Of a stretch of DNA of 64,000 bases, positions 48,407 to 59,459 are shown piece by piece. The position numbers were made by a program, and so were the translations under genes. Numbering within the stretch: the first letter of the stretch is position 1; each line of letters starts with the position of its first letter. A model generated the notes under the pieces. The model ran no database searches and was not told the origin of the DNA. It worked only from the letters and a program-made list of their open reading frames with translations. The stretch is from Pinus tabuliformis (lineage: Eukaryota > Streptophyta > Pinopsida > Pinales > Pinaceae). The stretch spans positions 830,044,556-830,108,555 of the forward strand of contig CM062816.1 in the NCBI GenBank assembly GCA_031772625.1, in the 5' to 3' direction.

Positions 48407-48808
48407 ATGAATCTAACCATATCTTGTAATGCATTGGCAGGAATTACCACTCCTCAAACTCTCAAGATAGAAGGGCATATCAAGAAGAAAAAGGTAATAG
48501 TGTTGATTGATTCAGGTAGTACCCATAATTTTATTCATTGTAAGATAGTCAAGGAATTGAATTGCTTCCTATATCCAGCACCAGAGTGTCAAGTGATGAT
48601 TGCAAATGGAGGAACCATAAATTTCTCTGGAAAGTGCCATAATATAAAGCTATCCATGGGAGAATATGTATTGAATAGGCCAATGCTTTCCATTCTAATC
48701 GGTGGTTCTGATGTTGTACTAGAAGTCCAATGGTTACAATCTTTGACTACAATATCTTTTAATTTTCAAGAACTTTTCTTGAAAAAAAATTGTAAGGGAG
48801 GAAGTTGA
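48407..48808 (+). pseudogene. Element E: aspartic protease
   Basis: 133-codon open frame with the retropepsin site VLIDSGSTHNFIH near residue 34, then MIANGGTINFSGKC and a flap-distal hydrophobic segment (PMLSILIGGSDVVLEVQWLQ). Length and motif order fit chromovirus proteases. The domain is intact, but the polyprotein around it is not. Confidence 0.85.
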
Positions 48809-48984
48809 ATTAAGGGGTATCACAAGGAAACCAGGAAAGATAATCAGCTCTAATGGCATGACAAAGCTTCTAAATAAAGAACAATTGAGCATAACTACAC
48901 AATTATGTTCAGTAGAGGTTCAAACATCGAAATCATCTATTTCTCTGGATCTCCAAAAAGTCTTGGACAATCATTCAAAGGTTA
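48809..48984 (+). pseudogene. Element E: protease-RT linker ending at deletion junction
   Basis: The frame 48858-49076 starts as the protease-RT linker, up to LQKVLDNHSKV where RT normally follows. It then jumps to the integrase tail (VVEDHIKHQQQ). The junction at about 48980-48985 is in frame. Confidence 0.75.
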
Positions 48985-49540
48985 AAGTAGTGGAAGATCA
49001 CATCAAGCATCAACAACAAGTTCTCCAACCCTTAAAGGATAACCTCACTTTGATGCATAATAGAATGAAACAATAAGCAAATCAACATCACGGCAAAAGA
49101 AGTTTTGATGTAGGTGACTGGGTATTTTTACGGCTATAGCCATACAAACAAATGTCGCTCAAGCAAGCTAAGAAGAATAATAAGTTATCATCAAGGTATT
49201 ATGGTCCTTACAAGGTGTTGCAAAATATTGGTGCTATGGCATACAAATTGGAGATTCTTGCATCTTCCTGAGTGCACCCAATTTTCCATGTTTCATGCTT
49301 AAAGAAGGTTTAGGTGACAAGCTCCCAGTTCAAACAATATTGATAGAACTTGAAAAAGAAGGAAAAATCATATTGGAACCTGAAGCAGTCACGGAAACAA
49401 GAACTCGACAGCTACGAAATTGATCAATTTTAGGGCATCTCATCAAGTGAAAGAACTTACATACTAAATATTCCACATGGAAGGATGAGAATTTTATACA
49501 AGCTTCTAGAACTACTCAAGCATTGAGGACAACACTTTTT
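48985..49540 (+). pseudogene. Element E: integrase C-terminal region and chromodomain
   Basis: Recognisable pieces in order: LKDNLTLMHNRMKQ, SFDVGDWVFLRL, SSRYYGPYKVLQNIGAMAYK (the GPY/F module), HPIFHVSCLKKV, then across several stops a chromodomain-like stretch with the TRTRQLRN start and a later KYSTWKDENFIQ. In chromoviruses this tail directs integration to certain chromatin. Stops and frame shifts make it non-functional. Confidence 0.8.
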
Positions 49541-49541
49541 T

Positions 49542-49555
49542 AAAGGAGAGGGGCA
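49542..49555 (+). promoter_or_regulatory. Element E polypurine tract
   Basis: AAAGGAGAGGGGCA directly before the 3' LTR. Confidence 0.9.
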
Positions 49556-49890
49556 TGTTAGGTCCCTATAATACTAGTGTATTCCCTCATTGTTATTGTC
49601 AGTGTAACCCCTTATTGTTATGTTGTGCCCATGTAGTCCCCATATTGTTATTATTTTGCATCATATAAGACCACTATTGTTATTGTTATGCCCCTACATT
49701 ATTATTGTTATGTCGGCTCCGATTATATTTTGACCCCTTAGACTCCTATATATAGAAAGGAGTTTTTATCATTTGAATCGTCCAAGAATTGTTCATTTGT
49801 GTAATATAAAGGAGGTTTCCCCATCGAAGAGGATAATTTTGAAGTTGTTGATCTATCTCTTCTTTTATTTTGTGAGTTAGTTACATAACA
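49556..49890 (+). repeat. Element E 3' LTR
   Basis: A 335-bp partner of 46349-46685, with TGTTAG start kept. It is followed by AATTC. Confidence 0.95.
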
Positions 49891-50929
49891 AATTCCACTG
49901 GCCAACCATCTCGAGAATTCCAATGACCACATAGGTTCCAATACAGGATTCCTCTTGGTAGCATCCTACCTATTCCTACAACAGTGTCCTGTCTATGATG
50001 AATTTTGGGTTGCCTCCAACAAATTCCAAATCAGCAAAGTTCCCTTAGGATTTTTCCCCTCCTACCATCTTGACCAACTATTTTCCCTTACTAAAATCAT
50101 CTTATCTCTAGGGAGAGGAAATCTGGGCAAGCAATCGCCATCAACTCAAGGCCTTCTGGTCCTTCACAACTGTCTGGCATGTGAAATTCTCTTTTAACAC
50201 TCTTTTCCACAATAATTTACATAATCAACCATATTCATATTCTCATTAAAACAAAAGAAACATTTATGTACACCATGCATTCATACAACATGGGTCCACA
50301 ATATCTAGATTGATAGGAAACATAACTGACATACATGTGATATACATTTTGATTTTCCAAATAACACAATCATGCATATCATAACATTATACTTTCTCAT
50401 TTACGGTTGCAATTTGCATTGCAACGTTTCACCTTCACATGTTTTATTATGGCCATTAAAGTACCCCTGCTCAATCCCATCAACAACATAAGTCATAAAT
50501 ATGCACTGTTTAAACAACTATTCACTTTTGCAATCATTTAGTTTCATGCATAAAAGTATATGAAAATATTCATTAATGGGTAAATGTTTATAAGAGTTAG
50601 GGGAACAATCTAAACATTTCCAATTTCCCATAGTGTATTGTTACCAACAGATCAACACATGAAGTACTACCATAATCACTTGTTTACAACTTGCAATAAG
50701 TTTTAATCAAAACCAATTCATGCATATAATTTTTTTTAATTAGCCATGCAACACTAACTAATCAATGCTACCAACCATCTTGATGTAACCATGCAAAGAC
50801 TCAATTAACAATTAACTACTACAATCAAGTCCCACTCCCTGACACATTGTTTACTTTTAACATCTAAAAGGGTTCTTTCAATGTCTTTTAAAACATCCTA
50901 TTGTCATCTTCAACGACAACCCCTCCTAT
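49891..50929 (-). other. Element F internal region 2, right part
   Basis: Matches 41275-41990 plus about 370 bp (50320-50690) absent from region 1. Non-coding. It ends abruptly where it joins the middle of an LTR, so the end of the internal region and the start of the third LTR were lost. Confidence 0.7.
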
Positions 50930-51250
50930 GTGGAGCGTAAATTTGTGGAATAGCAGTCACTTAATGGTGGCTTACAGGTTACCACCTCGTGGTAGCTCAA
51001 TGAATAAACGTTTGTTCATACAAAGAGATCTCTGCTTTTGAAAACTATGATCTATGGTTCTCCCCTCCTTCCAATGAAGCCTCTCTTCTCTTTATGATAA
51101 TAGTGTATGTTCCGTAATCTTGTTCTTTTATCTTTTAGTTTAGTTGCGCAAATGTTTTAAAATTAATTTTTAGAACTAATTTTACTTTTGTAACTAATTC
51201 TTGATTTTTCATGGTAAAAGTAAATATTATTACCTTTGTCCAATATTACA
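50930..51250 (-). repeat. Element F partial third LTR
   Basis: Matches the last part of LTR2 (from about 44979) with an internal deletion of several tens of bases. It ends ATATTACA at 51250. Confidence 0.8.
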
Positions 51251-53230
51251 TGTGATTAGAAATATGAGGTAAAATGTAATAATGTTACATTTTAATTAAT
51301 ATTTTCTTCCACTCCTAGTCATTTTTATTTGGTGGGGTGGTAATAAATATTGTAATATTATATTTTATTCAAAATTTCTTCTCACCCAATTCACTTTTTA
51401 TTAATTTTATTTTCTTATATTTGAGGTTCATAAGTAAACTTAAATCCTATGTAAACATTTGATCCCAATATGGAAGAGATGTAATCTTTAACATTTTGAC
51501 TTGATAAAAATAAAATAAAAAACATAAAATCAATAATTACATTTATATTTATATTTGTAATTATAATTAATAATTAAACCAACCTAGATCCATCTTAATT
51601 CTTGATCTACCAAGTAAAGAAATTTGATCCACCAAATTTATTGAGATGCAAATCACTTTTAAAAGATGTATAAGTGAAAAGAGATTTGATCCCTCAGGGA
51701 GCTTGGTAGAGTTATATGCAAAAGATGTAAGATAGATCTAGGTTGGTATATGTATATGCGAAGGATGTTAAATAAAATACTTCAATTTTCACCTTTATTT
51801 TATATCACACTTTATATAGTGAGATAAAGTAATTGAAATTTTAAAAAAATAGAATAAAATAAAATAATTTTCTTCTTAGTATGAAGGATATATGTAATTC
51901 CTTCATTGAGCCAAGATCTAATGCCTATAGTATGCTAGAAACGTGTAACATGTAAATATTTTTACTCGGTGAAAACAAAATAAAATAAAAATTTTATTTT
52001 ATGTGATTTCGACTGAAAGACTTTGCTTAAAATAAAAATAATTATATAAAAAAAAATACCCATGGTTTTAAGAATCCATGGTATTATCACATGGTATTCA
52101 TGTCGAATATAACCTATTTCAAGGAGAAATTAAAGTAGCCTAGATCCATCTTAGTTTTATGTTATATGTAGATACATAATTAGTTGTAGAAAATGATGGC
52201 CTTGAATCAATGTGGCATGTAAAGGTTAAAACAAAATATTTATATTTTCACCATTTGTTTGGATTTGTTCAGAGGTGGGGGAAATATTAGGAAAGTAACA
52301 TGTAAATATTTTAACTCGGTCAAAATAAAATAAAAAATACAAAATAAAAATAATCCTATAAAAATAAAAATAAAAATATCCATGGTGTTAAGAATCCATG
52401 GTATTATCACATGGTATTCATGTATCCAAGGCCTAGTGGACTTTTATATTTGAAGTTTGAAAGTAAACAAACTCAACTATAAAATTAGCAGGGGTGAGGG
52501 GAAATATTGAGTAAAATGTATGTAATATTTAGGTGAGTTGTGACGGGAAATATTAAGTGAATTGTAATAATAGTACATTTTAATTAGTATTTTCCCACCC
52601 CTAACCACTTTTTATTGGGTGGGGGTGGTAATAAATATCGTAATATTATATTTTATCCAAGGTTTCCCCTCACCCAATTCACTTTTATTAAAAAAAATCT
52701 TTATATTCAAGGTTCATAAGTAAACTTAACTCCAATGTAAATATTTGATCCCAATATGGTAGATATGTTGTAATCTTTAACATTTTGACTTGGTAAAAAT
52801 AAAATAAAATAAAATAACATAAAATTAATAACTATATTTATAATTATAATTATATTAATTATAAGTAATAATTAAACCAACCTACATCCATCTTAGATTC
52901 GAAGAGGGATCAAATTTCTTGAGATGCAAACTTGTGTTAAAGTGAAAAGAGGTAATTAATATGGATCTAGGATGGTGTTTAGAACATTTCAATGTAATTA
53001 CATTCATTGATGTGTTTATTTGGGAATAGGGTTTCTAAGATTTTAATTTAGTTATTAGTAGTAGTAGTAGTAGTCGAGAATTGATATTTATCTAAAAGAT
53101 AGTTATGTTCTTAAAAAAAATTAAAAGGTAAAAATACCATGTTCACAAATATCGTTGAAATCTTATCATATATTGCTTGTTATTGTTTTACAATGCTTTT
53201 TTTATTACATATATTTTTAAATATTTATTT
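51251..53230. repeat. 1.27 kb tandem duplication, right side
   Basis: 51275-51600 matches 52555-52895, and 51780-52150 matches 36600-36970. Subtracting element F gives the same 1.27 kb period. AT-rich, no gene. A word CCATGGTATTATCACATGG recurs at about 52077 and 52398. A (TAG)n run of about six units lies near 53056-53074. Confidence 0.75.
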
Positions 53231-53233
53231 GTT

Positions 53234-54060
53234 AAATGCTTGGATGCCCCATTGGCTGCCAACTCCCTCAAATGGAGCCAATGGGAGGAAATACTATCCA
53301 AAATCAACAATAAATTGGTAGGTTGGACCTTCCACTCCCTCAACATTGCTAGAATATTGGTGCTACTAAAAGCAGTGCCTCAGGCCTTACCAATTTATTT
53401 ATGTTTAGCGTTGGTGGCTCCATCTTTTATTATACAGGAACTACGACATGTCTAGCACACCTTTTTGCAGGGCGGTGCCCGTCTAGAAAAAAATGGTCCT
53501 TGGTGGATTAGGTTAGCCATTGCAGACCAAAGATAAAAGGAGGACTTGGGTTACATAAACCCTTGATCATGGTGACCCTCCTAGGAGAAAAAAATCTATT
53601 GGAGATGGATCCAAGGAGGCCCAGGTCTATGGAAAAGTATTTGGCACCACAAATATGTTCCTCGTGCACCTCCACAACACCCCACATGAATGCACATCAC
53701 TACCACTGGATTTTCCATGCAGTCCCTTACCAAAAAAGGTATACATATGATTCAATATCATTACTTCTGGTAAGTTAAAAATGGTCATACTTCCTTATTA
53801 CAGGATGACTCATGGCAACAACTTCCTAAACTTTGTGATCAACAACAACTAGATATACTGAGGTTGTAAATGACTGCTTAGGGACTAACCAAGCTTGCAA
53901 ATTATTGGGAAAACATCAATACCTTCCCATGATGGCAACAATGGCTACCATCAAATGCATGACACCCCCAAGTTAGAAACTAAATCATGGCTAAACTTCA
54001 AGAGCAACATACAACAAAGGCTTATCCCCTATTCATCCTATATAGACACTACATTTTGTA
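53234..54060 (+). pseudogene. LINE ORF2 C-terminal fragment (5'-truncated)
   Basis: Plus-strand translation in shifting frames resembles plant L1 RT downstream sequence: WEEILSKINNKLVGWTFHSL, then ARILVLLKAVPQALPIYL, APSFIIQELRHV, GGLGLHKP, and WLPSNA..PPKLETKSWLNF towards the zf-RVT region. Multiple stops and frameshifts. No target duplication identified. Confidence 0.7.
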
Positions 54061-54883
54061 TGTATTATGTACACATTTAGACATCTGCACCAACACACAG
54101 ACTGAACGTGGGTCCCCCTTTCACCCCTCTCTACTAGAATAGTACCAGGATGTTGAACTTGATATTGACATGCTTGAAGTGGTGTTACCGATGGAAAAGG
54201 AGTGGACAGATGAATGATGATAGATTGAAGTTGAACGAACCAGAGTGATGGAAGAAGCCAAGTCATTTGGGTTAGGTTGGTCACAGAGTACATGAACAAG
54301 ACAAAGGCCATATTGTGAAGTGCTTTGGAGTGTTGCGAGGTAAACTATTTTTACTACTTATTATGCTTTTTCCCATGCTTCTTAAACAATTTAAGGATGC
54401 ATAAGCATGCTCGTTTTGTAGAAGCCCCTATAAAAATTACCCAAAAATCCATTTTTAGCGACGGTGGGCGGACGGACGTTTTTTTAACGGTGCGTCTACA
54501 ATATACAAATGCATTGGTGCATGCCTAATAGAACATGGTGCACAGTGGCAGAGTTATTGCAAAAAAAAAAACAGTGCGCTAAATAAAATATCACACTGGT
54601 GTGTATACTACTTGATACCACGTAAAAGGGTTAAATTTACAAAAATGTTGGTTGTAAAATTCATTTTACCCAGTCTAGTGCTATGTTGTGATGATGACCT
54701 AGTGCTAAACCAATATGTGAATGCCCTGATGTGTACACAGTATAGTGCACCATCGAAGCATTATTTAAAGCAATGATACGCCACATATATATAACACATT
54801 AGTGCTTGCACTACTCGATAGCACCGGACAAAGGTTAAATTTTAAAATATTTAGTCCTAAAATCCTTTTCACCGTATCAGTTC
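54061..54883. other. Non-coding, with a diverged 200-bp repeat
   Basis: A word pattern CTTGATACCAC...GGTTAAATTT...TAAAATTCATTTTACC near 54605 recurs near 54810. No gene seen. Confidence 0.5.
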
Positions 54884-55410
54884 TATATCCCCTCGAAGCA
54901 CCATTGATGTTCTTGTATTAAAACACCTCGATGCATACTTAAAAGAGCACCGCTACAGGGTTTTTAATTTTTTTTAAATGTAGTGTTATATTCCCACGAA
55001 GCACCGATGTTGTTCATGTATTAAAATGCCTTGGTGCATCTTAGAAAGAGCACTGCTAAGGGGTATTTAATTTAAAAAAAAATGTGGTGTTATATTCCCA
55101 CAAAGCACCAGTACAGTGCATGTATTAAAATACCCTAGTGTGTCTTAATAAGAGAAATTATATAGGGTTTTTAATTATTTTTTAAATGTGATGTTATATT
55201 CCCACGAAACACTATTTGTTGTTCATGTATTAAAACGCCCTGGTGTGTCTTAGAAAGATCACCGCTAGGGGGTTTTTAATTATTTTTTTTAAATGTGGGA
55301 CTATATTCCCACGAAGCACTGGTGTGGTTCATGTATTAAAACACCCCAATGCATCTTAACAAGAGCATCGCTATAGGGTATTTAGTTATATATATATATA
55401 AATGGTGCTT
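54884..55410. repeat. 105-bp satellite, five copies
   Basis: Units start near 54884, 54990, 55095, 55198 and 55304. Each reads roughly ATTCCCACGAAGCACC, ATGTATTAAAA, then CATCTTA, AAGAGCACCGCTA and GGGTTTTTAATT. Moderately diverged. Confidence 0.9.
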
Positions 55411-57613
55411 TTGGAAATAGTACGCACCAATGTTGTTATAATTATCTGTATATGAATTTGCTTGAGGTTTATGAAAAATTGCAAGTGATTAAATAGGGTC
55501 TTTTAAGCCTCTTATGTTAAATTCATAAACACATAAACATGAATTAAAAAAGTTTATTTTTTTGCAGAAAACATGAGACAACATCACCATAACAGCAAAC
55601 ACAACACAACAAAATGATGAAGGAGTTCACCCCTCCTTGGCTACATCTCCTGGTCCAGCTTCCAATGGTTGGGCCTATATCATTATGCTCATAAAATAGT
55701 GATTACATCAAGTTATACTGCTCAAGTAGCTCCAATATTAGCTCCAACGGCTTCAAAGCTATCAAAAACCCCTGTCTAGTTGTTTTTTGCTCCCAAAAGG
55801 ACCAAAAACTAAGAAAGTTGTGATCTCCCTAAGTTTTTATGTTATTCGTTCTACAAAATGCAACTGTCTACAAACTGTCCTACAATTTCACCCCAAAAAT
55901 CGCTAACGGAGCAACAATTTGGCTAATAGCCACCACAATTTGTGGCCTCATTAAATTCGCCATTAGCCCCTTATTCTGAAAATCTCAGTCACGTGGCACC
56001 CATGCGACCACGTTGGGGGCTAAGTTTTGGGGGCCTGTTAGCTGACGCACGCCTTTGGTCATGTGGGTCTCCATGGTACCTGGGGCTGGCCCCCCTCCAA
56101 CTGGCTCTGTTCTCTGCGCACGTGATCATGTGGGTCCACATGAGACCTGGGGCTGACCCCTTAATCTTCTCCCAAACCTACATTATATAGTATTCAAATA
56201 CCAATTGCGCCTAATGCTTATCAAGTAATACCATGTGGCTTGTGTAGTAGAGGCCTTATCTTCAAACCCCTGAGAGGTGTAATTTTTACCTTAACAAAAT
56301 TTTGTTGGCCACCAAAGTGCCACGTGGCAGCCTCTGGTTGGTTCACCTCAACCAATCAACCTCCAATCAAATTCGACCATTTTATATCCCATAGAAACCT
56401 GCCAAGTGTCATGTTGAGATTGTCCCATGGAACCCAGTCAACCTGCTAAGTCAGCAGGCCCAGCCAGTTGTACGAATTGCCGACAGGCAACCCTGCATAT
56501 TGCCTTTTTTTTTAATTTACTTGTTTCCAAAAATGATCAGAACACATTTTTGGGAGCATACGGTGTCTGTTATGAACGAAACGACTTGTGTTGAATTCAG
56601 ATCGCCGAGATCTATCCATTTATTCCATTTTCGAGCCATTCTGATAACTTTCATTTTTTAGCATACTTTTTATCCATCATATCATATAATAACGCACTGA
56701 ATAGGGTTTAAAAAAAACTCCCATCTGTAAATTTCATTTTTACCATTTGCAATGTTGTAGAGATCTAAAGCATCGATGCTACTCTTTCCTTATACAAGCG
56801 CCCTATTGTCGGTGTTTATCTTGCTCACCATCCTTTTATATTGTGCTCAGTGCGTGGCTTTCCAATTTTCTCAAAGGGTGGTGAAATTTGTTTTTCTCAT
56901 TTACGTGTCAATTATGCCTCCTTGACGACCAAATGTCTAGGTAATGTCTATGTTTCTCTCTAATTTAATTTTTTTGGTGAATTAGAATTGGAAAATAGTT
57001 ATAAAAATACTATTTTTTTGAAAAACAAAAATCTTTTGCGGTGTGTTTAATAGGTTCAACTCACACTGACAGCAGTGCACCCCATAAATTTACAGGGTTC
57101 ATCGCAATTCGATGCATGAACCTAATGCACCATGGTGTTGTCAATGTGTTTTGTAAATTACAACGCACCGGGAAAAACTATAAATTGTACATCGGTGCGA
57201 ACGATTTTAGGCTACTCCTGGTACATTTATATTTATCAAACGAACCACAAACATAATATTAAAAAAATATAGCTTGGTGTGTTTGATAACCTGAATGTTC
57301 TGTACCATGCATAAGGTTGTCTCAACGCATTACATTGAAAATATATGTATGTGAACCAAAAGCAGTGCATCATATGTATGTACGCACTATTTCCGGTGTT
57401 GTTTTGTTTGATAGTGCACCGGAGTTGGTGTTGTTTTGTTTGATATTGCACCGGAGTTGATGCATTATTGTTTTTTGGGTGCACCGGGGATGATATTTTT
57501 TTCTTTTTAATTGAAAGTTATGTGTCCATATTTATAAATACATTTTTCATTTGCTAAAAAAAAAGTTTTATGTATGAGGCTGATATATTTTATATGTCAA
57601 TCATGTAGCAGAT
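55411..57613. other. Non-coding repeat DNA
   Basis: No supported gene. A short duplication with CCTGGGGCTG(G/A)CCCC lies at 56080-56160. Many TGCACC/GGTGCA words occur at 57070-57490, including GTGCACCGGAGTTG-type tandem units at 57409-57465. Confidence 0.5.
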
Positions 57614-59416
57614 ATGTCAACACAGGGAGCAGGAGGAAATGGCAAACCAATACAATATGGTCCAACCATGGAAGGAATGAGAGAGGAGAGAGATTTATAC
57701 CCTCACCCTATTAGCGCAACAACCCAAGTGCTCTTGAGGAATGTAAGCCTATTTAAGTACTATGATGAGGCTACATCTATGAAGGCACACCTTGGCTTGT
57801 TGGCACAGTTGATCCGTTAGTGGGATGTCCACCAATATTCTTTCCATATCAGTCCTGAGACATGGTATAGGCCCTCTAAGGAGGACATATATTTAATCGC
57901 TAGCCCATCCAGGAGAAGGGAGGATTTTCCCAGGTTCCCTGGTGTCCCCCATGGGGTTGAAACAGAGAGTCAACTTGTCTACTCTCAGAGATATGTTGGG
58001 GTTTATATAGTTCGTATAGCAGGTGCATGGTGAATAGCTATGGATTGCTTCTTTTGTTGAATAGGAGTTTAGGTGCCTCTCATTATTAGTGACCACCATT
58101 ACACATTATACTAGTGATGGACAATGCATTAGTTACCCTCTTTTGTTTTATGTTGATTCTTTGATGTCGGCGCCACGATGTATAAGATGGTCTGCCATTT
58201 TTTTGCAGTAGTTTTGTAGGGCTTAAAGAGATTTCGTGCAATGATACATGGGATGGCGAACTTCCCTTTCGCTTCAGATCTTTTTTGTTTAGTTTTTCAG
58301 AGGTGTCCAAAGACAAGGCATACATTTGATTGTCACCCTCTTAGGATGATGACTAAGGTACAGATGTGCATGTGGGGCGAGATGATGCCCAAGAGGGGCC
58401 TGTCAAAGTATCTAGCCAGGATTTCCGCCTAGGCACTAGCACTATTGGCTAGTGAGGATGACCACATGGTTATCTTAGTGTTGTGTCTATATGCAGTGAT
58501 GGATTGGAGACAGTTTCCCAACATCCTCTTCACATTGGATGAACCTGCAGATGATAGAGGTAATATTAGTGTTTTCTTTAAATTGTTCTAGTTTCATTTT
58601 ATTGCCTAATTAATTAGAATAAAATTTATTCTAGCATGTTATTTAACTTGTTTTATTAAATTGTTTAATGAAATTATCTGATTGTTGTTGTGTACTATAT
58701 ATTTTGTATACATCGACACTTTCGTTGGGGACATGCCTCCTTCCCCACTAGAGGGATCAGATGCAGAGATGGGAGAGGCTCAAGAGGGTGAGGCACATCC
58801 TCAGATGCAAAGGGGTGTGGGCATCCAAGCCCGTAGGGATGGCCTTAGATTTAGGATAGACTACTACGACCATTTATCTAGTTTTTTGGTTTAGGAGGGG
58901 GTCTGACCTGCGAGGGATCAAGATATCCGGGTAGATCTTAAGCTCCTAGAGCTCTTGAGGGACTGTCTGCACGATATGATGACTCTTATGTGTCATATCG
59001 TTGAAACTAGCAGGCTACTGGCAGTGAGGAGGGATGTAGGGCATGCAACAGATATGTCACACGAGTCTTCATGCAGTGCTATCCCTTTGAATCATGATGA
59101 TGAGGGTAGTGATCATGCTTTTGGTAGCACTACCCCATCATATCATGGTTAGGGTGAAGGCGATCCTTCTAGTAGTACTACCCCATTGGATCATGGTCAA
59201 GGTGTCGATGATCCTTCTAGTAGTACACCTCCTCATCATTTGCTTGATTATCATGTCCCGGTATTAGCCGAGGTGCCTCATGTTTCTCTTGAGAGAGCAG
59301 ACCAACTACCTTCTCCTCCACCTGATAGTTCGATTGTTGAGGCAGTACTTGACCAGCCATCATCTTCTACTATAGACCAGGCTGCCATTACTACGTTGGT
59401 TGTATCAGATATTTGA
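57614..59416 (+). pseudogene. Degenerate coding region of unknown family
   Basis: Plus-strand frames start MSTQGAGGNGKPIQYGPTME and continue through stops with a helical LLAQLIR segment, then ETWYRPSKEDIYLIASPSRR and a later VRCLSLLVTTITHY segment. The pattern reminds me of plant-mobile-domain-like transposon-associated proteins; weak support. After a possible intron (about 58557-58700) come acidic and Ser/Pro/His-rich frames (58730-59416) with repeated GDPSSSTTPLDHGQG-type units. Several stops; a pseudogene or transposon remnant. A (TA)n run follows at 59437-59459. Confidence 0.4.
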
Positions 59417-59436
59417 TAGCAGTTATCTGATTTGTT

Positions 59437-59459
59437 TATATATATATATATATATATAT
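59437..59459. repeat. (TA)n microsatellite
   Basis: About eleven TA units. Confidence 0.95.

Larger units (their letters stand above)
46349..49890 (+). mobile_element. Element E: internally deleted chromovirus (Ty3/gypsy)
   Basis: LTRs 46349-46685 and 49556-49890 (337 and 335 bp), target duplication AATTC (46344-46348, 49891-49895), iMet primer site and polypurine tract in plus orientation. Interior order: Gag, aspartic protease, then directly the integrase C-terminal region and a chromodomain. RT, RNase H and the integrase core are missing. The left LTR begins TATTAG, a decayed TGTTAG. Element F internal region 1 shows the empty site. Confidence 0.93.
37348..51250 (-). mobile_element. Element F: non-coding large LTR retrotransposon in tandem LTR-internal-LTR-internal-partial LTR form
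   Basis: LTR1 37348-40337, internal 40338-42432, LTR2 42433-45391, second internal 45392-50929 (contains element E), then a 3'-part LTR 50930-51250. Minus orientation follows from C-rich tracts after LTR1 and LTR2 (polypurine on the element strand) and a TGGTATAAGAGT primer-site-like sequence before LTR2. LTRs start TGTAAC and end TTACA/CACA. Flanks TATGA and TGTGA fit a 5-bp duplication with one change; an unoccupied paralogous site at 52539-52543 reads TGTGA. No protein domain is found in either internal region, as in LARD-type elements. The arrangement suggests unequal recombination between copies. Confidence 0.85.
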
